This document shows, piece after piece, positions 18,457 to 25,630 of a DNA stretch of 64,000 bases. The stretch covers positions 1 through 64,000 of the forward strand of contig NZ_JAGSPD010000013.1 of NCBI RefSeq assembly GCF_019203985.1, in the 5' to 3' direction. Position numbers and translations under genes: made by a program. The notes beneath the pieces are model-generated. The model was not told the origin of the DNA, did no database searches, and was given only the letters and a program-made list of their open reading frames with translations. Position 1 is the stretch's first letter. Every line of letters begins with the position of its first letter. Origin of the DNA: Winogradskyella luteola (GTDB lineage: Bacteria; Bacteroidota; Bacteroidia; Flavobacteriales; Flavobacteriaceae).

Positions 18457-18472
18457 TAATAAATTATATTTG
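18443..18472 (+). promoter_or_regulatory. Candidate promoter for porV
   Basis: TTG (18443-18445), 19 nt, TATATTTG (18465-18472) in the porU-porV gap. It would allow porV to be transcribed apart from porU. Confidence 0.5.
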
Positions 18473-18513
18473 CTAACGAATTAATGCCAAGTATTTAGCG
18501 TTAATAATCAATA

Positions 18514-19749
18514 ATGAACATGAATAAATACGTAATAACCCTTATCACATTAGTAACCTTAAACCTATCTTTTTGTCAGGAGACCATTACTTTTCCAGAC
18601 CAGTCTTCTGTTATAACAACTGGTGTCCCATTTATGTTAATTGCCCCAGATGCAAGATCAGCAGGAATGGGTGATATGGGGGTCGCTACTTCTGTAGATG
18701 GATTTTCACAACAATGGAATCCTGCTAAGTATGCCTTTTCTGAAGCTAAATCTGGTGTAAGTTTAAGTTATACCCCTTATTTAAGTAGATTGGTAAATGA
18801 TATCTCAATCAGTTATGCCACCTACTTCAACAGATTAAACGAATATAGTGCCGTATCAGCAAGTTTTAAGTATTTTAGTCTTGGGGAAATTACACTTACT
18901 CAAGGGGAAGACGATCCTGGTATTAATGTTAAGCCAAATGAATTTACAGCAGATGTTGCTTACACCTTACGCTTAGCAGATCAGTTCGCAATGTCTGTAG
19001 CAGTACGCTATTTAAGATCGGATTTAAGAATCGATCAAGTAGATCCTAATGCAGATGCGGCCAGCACATTTGGTGCTGATATTACAGGTTATTATCAAAG
19101 TGAAGAAGAAGCCTATAATGATTTCAATGGTAGGTGGAGAGCAGGTTTTGCAATTCAAAACTTAGGCCCAAAGTTCAGTTATGATGATGGCGGAAGAGAG
19201 AATTTTCAACCTACAACATTACGTCTTGGGGCAGGTTTCGATTTTATATTCGATGAGTATAGTAAATTAGGCATAACGGCTGAGGTTGCAAAACTTTTGG
19301 TACCTACACCACCAAAATTTGGTTTTGTTGATACTAATGGGGATGGGGAACAAACGGATGATGATCCAACTACTGTCGATATTGATGAAGGTGAACCTAC
19401 GATTATTACCCAAGGTCAGGATAATGATGTAAGTTTTTTAAACGGGGTATTTCAATCTTTTGGTGATGCACCGGGTGGGTTTAGTGAAGAGTTGAGGGAG
19501 TTCACATGGGCTTTGGGAGCAGAATATACTTACCAAGAGAATTTTGCTTTCAGAGCAGGTTATTTTAATGAGGCCGAAGATAAAGGAGCGCGTAAGTTTT
19601 TTGCAATTGGAGCAGGGTTTAAGTACACTACAATCAATTTAGATCTTTCGTATTTATTCTCAGCATCTAGGGTACAGAGCCCGTTAGAAAACACATTGCG
19701 TTTTTCGCTTACATTTAATTTTGGAGATGGCGAGTATGATGAGTATTAG
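18514..19749 (+). CDS. porV: Type IX secretion system outer-membrane protein PorV (LptO)
   Basis: Outer-membrane beta-barrel of the FadL-like fold that carries T9SS cargo from the translocon to the PorU sortase. It has a signal peptide of about 21 residues ending NLSFC, then a barrel with many alternating strands. APDARSAGMGDMGVATS near residue 50 is a strong PorV signature. The barrel's last strand ends in Phe-rich FSLTFNFG. Of two nearby ATGs (18514, 18520) I keep the first. Its place directly after porU supports the call. Confidence 0.95.
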   Translation: MNMNKYVITLITLVTLNLSFCQETITFPDQSSVITTGVPFMLIAPDARSAGMGDMGVATSVDGFSQQWNPAKYAFSEAKSGVSLSYTPYLSRLVNDISISYATYFNRLNEYSAVSASFKYFSLGEITLTQGEDDPGINVKPNEFTADVAYTLRLADQFAMSVAVRYLRSDLRIDQVDPNADAASTFGADITGYYQSEEEAYNDFNGRWRAGFAIQNLGPKFSYDDGGRENFQPTTLRLGAGFDFIFDEYSKLGITAEVAKLLVPTPPKFGFVDTNGDGEQTDDDPTTVDIDEGEPTIITQGQDNDVSFLNGVFQSFGDAPGGFSEELREFTWALGAEYTYQENFAFRAGYFNEAEDKGARKFFAIGAGFKYTTINLDLSYLFSASRVQSPLENTLRFSLTFNFGDGEYDEY

Positions 19750-19774
19750 AAATTATTAAATAATCATTGATATT

Positions 19775-19810
19775 AAAAACTATTGTTTTACAGAAAGCAA
19801 TAGTTTTTTT
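19775..19810 (+). terminator. Terminator after porV
   Basis: AAAACTATTG pairs with CAATAGTTTT around a 12-base loop, with a following T tract. It separates porV from cdd. Confidence 0.85.
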
Positions 19811-19830
19811 GTCTAAAACAATATTGAAAT

Positions 19831-20313
19831 ATGAAGGAAGTAAAGATAGAAACCAAATTGCAGGTTTATAACGATATTAAAGAGCTTCCAAAAGATATTC
19901 AAAGATTAATGGATTCGGCAATTGAAGCTAGGGATAACGCCTATGCTCCTTATTCTAAGTTTAAGGTCGGTGCTGCAATATTACTAGATAGTGGAAATGT
20001 TGTCATTGGCAGTAATCAAGAAAATGCGTCTTACCCCTCTGGTCTTTGCGCAGAACGTACAGCAATCTATTACGCTGGTGCTAAACACCCTAAAGCCAAA
20101 ATTCTAAAAATGGCATTAACAGCTTCGTCACAAAATCAAGTTACAGACACTCCCATTCCTCCATGTGGTGCTTGCAGGCAAGCTATTGCTGAATATGAAA
20201 TTAAACAAGATCAGTTTATTGAAATCTATTTTATGGGAGCAAAAGGAAAGGTTGTGAAATCAAATTCATTGGCCAATTTGTTGCCATTAGGTTTTGATAG
20301 AAGTTTCCTATAA
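19831..20313 (+). CDS. cdd: Cytidine deaminase
   Basis: Deaminates cytidine/deoxycytidine to (deoxy)uridine in pyrimidine salvage. The zinc site is complete: CAERTAIYYAG supplies the first Cys and the proton-shuttling Glu, and PPCGACRQAI the other two Cys. NQENASYPSG is the substrate loop. At 160 aa it has an N-terminal extension of about 25 residues relative to the short tetrameric type. It sits between porV and pdhA, an order common in flavobacteria, with a terminator before it. Confidence 0.95.
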   Translation: MKEVKIETKLQVYNDIKELPKDIQRLMDSAIEARDNAYAPYSKFKVGAAILLDSGNVVIGSNQENASYPSGLCAERTAIYYAGAKHPKAKILKMALTASSQNQVTDTPIPPCGACRQAIAEYEIKQDQFIEIYFMGAKGKVVKSNSLANLLPLGFDRSFL

Positions 20314-20342
20314 CGTTTTCGCGGAAATTTTACGATTTTCAG

Positions 20343-20374
20343 TTTCTTCATTACTATCTAATATGTTATTTTTG
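20343..20374 (+). promoter_or_regulatory. Candidate promoter for pdhA-pdhC
   Basis: TTTC (20343-20346), 20 nt, TATTTTTG (20367-20374). The -7 box is good and the -33 element imperfect. The pdhA ATG follows about 30 nt later. Confidence 0.5.
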
Positions 20375-20404
20375 TTATTCTGATTAAACGAATGAATCTA
20401 AAAA

Positions 20405-21403
20405 ATGCAAAAAATAACTAAAGAGGTTTACCTAAAGTGGTACGAGGACATGCTATTTTGGCGAAAGTTTGAAGATAAACTTGCAGCCGTATACATACAA
20501 CAAAAAGTTAGAGGGTTCCTTCATTTATATAATGGTCAAGAAGCAGTTCTTGCTGGTGCGTTGCACGCTATGGATTTAACCAAAGATAAAATGATTACTG
20601 CTTATCGTAACCATGTGCAACCTATAGGCATGGGAGTGGATCCAAAACGTGTGATGGCAGAATTGTATGGTAAAGCAACTGGTACATCTCAAGGTTTAGG
20701 TGGGTCGATGCATATTTTTTCTAAAGAACATCGTTTTTATGGAGGACACGGTATTGTAGGTGGGCAAATTCCTTTAGGGGCTGGTATTGCTTTTGGTGAT
20801 AAGTATCACGATAGTGATGCAGTTACTCTATGTTGTTTTGGAGACGGTGCGGCAAGACAAGGATCTTTGCACGAAACTTTTAACATGGCAATGCTTTGGA
20901 AACTACCAGTAGTTTTTGTTTGCGAGAATAATGGTTATGCCATGGGAACTTCAGTAGAACGTACAGCGAACCATACAGACATTTGGAAGCTAGGACGTGG
21001 TTACGAAATGCCTTCTGGCCCAGTGGATGGAATGAACCCGATTAAAGTTGCAGAAGCATTCGATGAAGCTATACAACGTGCAAGAAACGGTGGAGGACCA
21101 TCTTTCTTGGAAGTAAAAACCTACCGTTATAGAGGACACTCTATGTCAGATGCACAACATTACAGAACAAAAGACGAAGTAGAAGAGTACAAAAAAATAG
21201 ATCCAATTACACAGGTAAAAGACATCATCCTTGAGAAGAAGTATGCTACTGAAGATGAGATAAAAGAAATTGATAAACGAGTTAAAGCCCGTGTCTCTGA
21301 ATGTGAAAAATTTGCTGAAGAATCACCTTATCCAGATAAAAATGTGATGTATGATGCAGTGTACGAACAAGAAGATTATCCATTTATACCACATAAATTA
21401 TAG
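20405..21403 (+). CDS. pdhA: Pyruvate dehydrogenase E1 component, alpha subunit
   Basis: Thiamine-diphosphate-dependent decarboxylase subunit that turns pyruvate into a hydroxyethyl group passed to E2 lipoate. The TPP/Mg motif GDGAARQGSLHETFNMA lies near residues 160-176, ending later in ENNGYAMGTS. The phosphorylation-loop equivalent is YRYRGHSMSDAQHYR. The 332-aa length is standard for the alpha chain of heterotetrameric E1. The beta-chain gene is not beside it: pdhC begins 4 nt after the stop, so pdhB must lie elsewhere, as in many flavobacteria. Confidence 0.95.
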   Translation: MQKITKEVYLKWYEDMLFWRKFEDKLAAVYIQQKVRGFLHLYNGQEAVLAGALHAMDLTKDKMITAYRNHVQPIGMGVDPKRVMAELYGKATGTSQGLGGSMHIFSKEHRFYGGHGIVGGQIPLGAGIAFGDKYHDSDAVTLCCFGDGAARQGSLHETFNMAMLWKLPVVFVCENNGYAMGTSVERTANHTDIWKLGRGYEMPSGPVDGMNPIKVAEAFDEAIQRARNGGGPSFLEVKTYRYRGHSMSDAQHYRTKDEVEEYKKIDPITQVKDIILEKKYATEDEIKEIDKRVKARVSECEKFAEESPYPDKNVMYDAVYEQEDYPFIPHKL

Positions 21404-21407
21404 GGCT

Positions 21408-23045
21408 ATGGCAGAAGTAATAAATATGCCGCGTTTGAGCGATACCATGGAAGAAGGAACTGTGGCGACTTGGCTGAAAAAAGTTGGCGACAAAATTGAA
21501 GAAGGGGATATTTTAGCAGAAATAGAAACTGATAAAGCCACTATGGAGTTTGAATCTTTTAACGAAGGTACGTTACTTCATATAGGCATTGAAGAAGGCG
21601 AGACTGCTAAAGTAGATACGCTTTTGGCAATTATAGGAGAAGAAGGAGAAGATATTTCAGACTTATTAAATGGAAGTGCATCTGGAGGAGAGGAAGAAAC
21701 TGTTGATCAGAATGATAACGGAGAACCTCAAGAAGCATCAGTAGATGACAAATTGGATAATTCTAAATCTGCCGATATACCAGAAGGAGTTATAGTTGTA
21801 ACCATGCCGCGTTTAAGCGATACTATGGAAGAAGGAACAGTGGCAACTTGGTTGAAGAGCGTTGGCGAAGAAGTAGAAGAAGGGGATATTTTAGCTGAGA
21901 TTGAAACAGATAAAGCCACAATGGAATTTGAATCTTTCCAATCAGGAACATTATTGCACATTGGCTTGCAAGAAGGTGAATCTGCCAAAGTAGATGCTTT
22001 ATTGGCCATTATTGGCCCTGCAGGTACAGATGTTTCAGGTGTAGCTAAAAACTTTAAAGTTAGCGGAGACAAGCCAAAAGAGGAATCTAAACCAGAACCT
22101 AAAAAAGAAGCTCCAAAAGCTGAAGCCAAAAAGCAAGTAATGAGCTCATCACCATCTTCGAATTCTGTTTCAAGCTCAACTTCAAACGGAAGACTATTTG
22201 CTTCACCTTTAGCCAAGAAAATGGCAGAAGAAAAAGGGATTAATCTGTCTCAGGTTAATGGTTCTGGTGAAAATGGCAGAATTGTAAAACGCGATATAGA
22301 AAACTTTACACCAAGTGCAGCACAGCCATCTGCGCAAGTTGCTAAATTTATTCCATCAGGACAAGAAGATTTTGATGAGGTGCCAAACTCTAATATGCGT
22401 AAGGCTATTGCCAAAAATTTGGCGAAATCTAAATTCTCTGCACCACATTATTATTTAAATGTGGAGTTTGATATGGAAAATGCCATTTCTTTTAGAGCGC
22501 AGTATAATTCAATGCCAGACACGAAGATATCATACAACGATATGATTGTTAAGGCTTGTGCGTTGGCATTACGTCAACATCCACAAGTTAACTCACAATG
22601 GTTTGATGACAGAATGCAGTTAAACAACCATGTACATATTGGTGTCGCGGTTGCTGTGCCAGACGGTTTAGTTGTACCTGTGGTTAAATTTGCCAATGAG
22701 CAAAGTTTAACACAAATAGGTGCTGCAGTAAAAGAATTTGCAGGTAAGGCTAGAAACAAAAAATTGACTTTGGATGAAATGGAAGGCAGTACCTTTACCA
22801 TTTCCAATTTAGGAATGTTTGGTATAGAGAGTTTTACATCTATTATCAATCAACCGAATTCAGCAATTTTATCTGTAGGGACTATTGTGTCTAAACCAGT
22901 AGTGAAAAATGGACAAGTTGTTCCCGGTAATACAATGAAACTTACAATGGCTTGTGATCATAGAACAGTTGATGGTGCAACAGGAGCACAATTCCTTCAA
23001 ACACTGAAAGGTTATATTGAGAACCCAGTAACTATGCTAGTCTAA
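21408..23045 (+). CDS. pdhC: Pyruvate dehydrogenase E2, dihydrolipoamide acetyltransferase
   Basis: Core of the pyruvate dehydrogenase complex that moves the acetyl group from lipoate to CoA. The 545-aa protein has two lipoyl domains (about 1-80 and 130-205) with lipoylated Lys43 and Lys169 in ETDKATMEF, acidic and Ala/Pro/Lys linkers, a peripheral subunit-binding domain (about 264-299) and a C-terminal catalytic domain with DHRTVDG (His518, Asp522). The frame is open upstream to 21351 inside pdhA, but ATG 21408 (MAEVINMPRL) gives the true lipoyl-domain start. The two lipoyl domains are very similar in DNA, a tandem duplication. Confidence 0.96.
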   Translation: MAEVINMPRLSDTMEEGTVATWLKKVGDKIEEGDILAEIETDKATMEFESFNEGTLLHIGIEEGETAKVDTLLAIIGEEGEDISDLLNGSASGGEEETVDQNDNGEPQEASVDDKLDNSKSADIPEGVIVVTMPRLSDTMEEGTVATWLKSVGEEVEEGDILAEIETDKATMEFESFQSGTLLHIGLQEGESAKVDALLAIIGPAGTDVSGVAKNFKVSGDKPKEESKPEPKKEAPKAEAKKQVMSSSPSSNSVSSSTSNGRLFASPLAKKMAEEKGINLSQVNGSGENGRIVKRDIENFTPSAAQPSAQVAKFIPSGQEDFDEVPNSNMRKAIAKNLAKSKFSAPHYYLNVEFDMENAISFRAQYNSMPDTKISYNDMIVKACALALRQHPQVNSQWFDDRMQLNNHVHIGVAVAVPDGLVVPVVKFANEQSLTQIGAAVKEFAGKARNKKLTLDEMEGSTFTISNLGMFGIESFTSIINQPNSAILSVGTIVSKPVVKNGQVVPGNTMKLTMACDHRTVDGATGAQFLQTLKGYIENPVTMLV

Positions 23046-23092
23046 AAAAGGAATATTCCTAAAAACTTAATTCATCAAATAAAATTTAAACT

Positions 23093-23833
23093 ATGAAAAG
23101 CTTTAAAGTAGCAACCATTTTTTTATTAATAATTGCTTCGGGTATAGTAAATGCACAGAAGAAAAAAGTAGCAGTCATTACCTTTTACGCAGACAAGGTC
23201 ATTGATCTTTCAGAAGTTGATGCTTCAGCAGATTTTATTGCTAAAAATACCAAACTTAGTGATGATCCAAACTTTAATCTAAGTAAGCCACTTGGGAATT
23301 TTCATGAAGCATTTTTTAATAATTATGTAGGTGAGTTTGATTTTGAACTTATCCCAGAAGAGACAGTTTTACAATTACCTGAATATAAAGAATTTGAGGC
23401 GGCTTATGGTAATTACAAAAATATTGGTAACCAAGATGCTCATGAAGTTATTGATGGATACAAAGTTGTACAATCGTATGGCAGTAGGCTAGAGGTTAAA
23501 AACCTTAAGCCACTTGCTGAAGCTTTAGGAGCAGATGCAGTAATGTTTGTGAGGTTAAACTATAAATTCAATAAAACTGGTATTGGAAAACTAGGTTATT
23601 ATAGTGTTCAGGCATCAGTTGGTATCGATTTGTTTTCAAAAGACAATAAAAGTATTTTTCAATTTAGCGAAATAGCTGGTTCTAAGAAAAAGGCAGTTAT
23701 GGTAGGAGGTATTCCTGTAATGACACCAGAAAAAATTCAGCCTATGTGCGAGAGTGCGACTGAAGAACTTATAAAAGATATGAACAAGAAAATTGAAAGA
23801 CTCGCTAAGAAAGCTAATAAAAAGCTTAAATAA
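23093..23833 (+). CDS. Secreted protein of unknown function, weakly CsgG-like
   Basis: I do not recognise the function of this 246-aa protein. It has a clear signal peptide (about 1-21, ending IVNAQ). The mature part starts KKKVAVITFYADKVIDL, and further on has ALGADAVMFVRLNYKF, a layout recalling the CsgG/curli-secretion-related or lipoprotein families that read KVAVLPF... and ...ALGAD. A basic Lys-rich tail ends the protein. It has no Cys for lipidation at the cleavage site, so it is probably periplasmic or outer-membrane associated. It lies 47 bp after pdhC and is followed by a terminator-like hairpin, so it may share the pdh transcript. Confidence 0.7.
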   Translation: MKSFKVATIFLLIIASGIVNAQKKKVAVITFYADKVIDLSEVDASADFIAKNTKLSDDPNFNLSKPLGNFHEAFFNNYVGEFDFELIPEETVLQLPEYKEFEAAYGNYKNIGNQDAHEVIDGYKVVQSYGSRLEVKNLKPLAEALGADAVMFVRLNYKFNKTGIGKLGYYSVQASVGIDLFSKDNKSIFQFSEIAGSKKKAVMVGGIPVMTPEKIQPMCESATEELIKDMNKKIERLAKKANKKLK

Positions 23834-23853
23834 CAGTCACACAATTTAAACCT

Positions 23854-23886
23854 AACCTGTTTCAAAACCATTGAGCAGGTTTTTTT
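23854..23886 (+). terminator. Hairpin terminator
   Basis: AACCTG pairs with CAGGTT around an internal TCAA/TTGA stem with a bulge, followed by seven T residues. Confidence 0.65.
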
Positions 23887-23899
23887 ATTTTTAAATATT

Positions 23900-24865
23900 A
23901 TGATCAAAAGAATATGTTCTGTTTTAGCTATAGTGTTACTACTGTCTTGCGGAGTAAAGCAAAAAGGAGCTGATGGTAAGTCCGCTGAAAAAATTGAGAT
24001 TACTGCGGCTGATATTAAAGAAAGCATGGAGTATCTAGCATCCGACGAAATGCAGGGACGAGCAACTGGTAGCGAAGGCATAGAAAAAGCAGCCGTATTT
24101 ATTGAGAATTATTTTAATACCAATGGAATAAAACCTTATTTTGAAACTTATCGAGATACCTTCAAACTTGGTGAAATTATAGGCTATAATGTAGTTGGTA
24201 TGATTGAGGGCAATGATTCTGAGTTGAAAAATGAATTTATAATTTTGGGTGGGCATTATGACCATATAGGTAAAGGCAAAGAGGTCGAAGGAGATAGTAT
24301 TGCAAATGGTGCCAATGATGATGCTTCCGGAACTATAGCTGCTATGGAATTAGGTAGATATTTTTCAAAATCTAAAACCAATAAACGCAGTGTTTTAATT
24401 ACTTTATATTCAGCAGAAGAAATGGGATTAAAAGGCTCTGCTCATTTAGCAAAACGCCTAAAAGAGGCAGGTTTAGATGCTTATACCATGATAAACTTTG
24501 AAATGATCGGTGTACCAAGAGCTGCTGATAAACCCTTAGCGTACATGAGTGGTTTCAATCGTTCTAACTTTGCGCCCTTATTAAATCAATACGCAGGTGA
24601 GCAGATTGTGGGATTCTTTCCTAAAGCAAAAGAATTTCAACTGTTTTTTAGATCAGATAATTTTCCATTCTTTAAAGAATTTAATATGCCGGCACATGCC
24701 ATTTCAACTTTCGATTTTACAAATTTTGAGTATTACCATCATGTAGATGATGAGCCAGATAAAATGGATTATAATCATATGGCGAGTTTTATCAATAAAA
24801 TGATACCTGCTTTGGAAGGTATGATGAATGCAGCAACAAAAGAAGTTGTTTTAAGCGATGAGTAA
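23900..24865 (+). CDS. M28-family zinc peptidase lipoprotein
   Basis: Probable aminopeptidase-like lipoprotein of the M28 family (321 aa). The N-terminal signal has lipobox LLLSC with the Cys near residue 14. Metal ligands are visible in order: GGHYDHIGKG (His, Asp), NGANDDASGT (Asp), SAEEMGLKGS (Glu pair) and a C-terminal YYHHVDDEPDKMDY (His). It should trim peptides at the cell envelope. Its end overlaps the start of the SDR gene by 8 nt (ATG inside its last codons), so the two are translationally coupled although their functions look unrelated. Confidence 0.93.
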   Translation: MIKRICSVLAIVLLLSCGVKQKGADGKSAEKIEITAADIKESMEYLASDEMQGRATGSEGIEKAAVFIENYFNTNGIKPYFETYRDTFKLGEIIGYNVVGMIEGNDSELKNEFIILGGHYDHIGKGKEVEGDSIANGANDDASGTIAAMELGRYFSKSKTNKRSVLITLYSAEEMGLKGSAHLAKRLKEAGLDAYTMINFEMIGVPRAADKPLAYMSGFNRSNFAPLLNQYAGEQIVGFFPKAKEFQLFFRSDNFPFFKEFNMPAHAISTFDFTNFEYYHHVDDEPDKMDYNHMASFINKMIPALEGMMNAATKEVVLSDE

Positions 24866-25541
24866 AAATATAATTATTACAGGAACAAGTAGAGGAATAG
24901 GTTTTGAGTTGGTACATCTCTTTGCCAATCAAGGTCATAATGTATTGGCATTATCTAGAAATGCACAACCTGTAAACAACCTACATTTTGAAAACATTAC
25001 CTCATTTGCTTTTGATTTGTGCAAAGCAGAGGATTATAAGAACGTTGAAGATTTTATTACCAAAGAATGGAAACATGTTGATATACTCATTAACAATGCA
25101 GGCACACTTTTAAACAAACCTTTTGCGGAAACTACATTTGAAGATTTTGAATACGTTTATAGAACCAACGTATTTGGAGTTTCGGAAATGACAAGGATTG
25201 TATTGCCCTATATGAAACAAGATGGTCATGTGGTTACCATAAGTAGTATGGGAGGCATTCAAGGTAGTATGAAATTCCCAGGTTTAGCAGCTTACAGCTC
25301 TAGCAAAGGAGCAGTAATCACCTTAACCGAATTATTAGCAGAAGAGTACAAGGAGATAGGACCGCAGTTTAATGTTTTGGCTTTGGGAGCTGTGCAGACC
25401 GAAATGTTAAAAGAGGCGTTTCCAGATTATCAAGCCCCAACTACAGCTTTAGAAATGGCAAACTATATTTATGAGTTTGCACTTAATGGTAATAAGTACT
25501 ACAACGGTAAAGTATTGCAAGTCTCTAATTCTACGCCTTAA
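24858..25541 (+). CDS. Short-chain dehydrogenase/reductase
   Basis: NAD(P)-dependent oxidoreductase of the classical SDR fold (227 aa). The cofactor loop TGTSRGIGFEL is at about residues 8-18, the structural NNAG near 74-77, catalytic Ser in TISSMGG and the YxxxK pair in AYSSSKGAV. The substrate is not predictable. The start is inside the M28 peptidase's final codons, implying a bicistronic message. Confidence 0.93.
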   Translation: MSKNIIITGTSRGIGFELVHLFANQGHNVLALSRNAQPVNNLHFENITSFAFDLCKAEDYKNVEDFITKEWKHVDILINNAGTLLNKPFAETTFEDFEYVYRTNVFGVSEMTRIVLPYMKQDGHVVTISSMGGIQGSMKFPGLAAYSSSKGAVITLTELLAEEYKEIGPQFNVLALGAVQTEMLKEAFPDYQAPTTALEMANYIYEFALNGNKYYNGKVLQVSNSTP

Positions 25542-25630
25542 CATCAGTTTGTGTTTTATTTTGTTAATAACTATTCTTGCCAAGTTGTGAGATTTATTTT
25601 AATAATTTAAATTGCCAAAAATATAAAGTC

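Noticed and set aside
21728..22216. Open frame of 162 codons opposite pdhC
   Set aside because: Ser/Pro-rich antisense reading of the lipoyl and linker region, no homology recognised.
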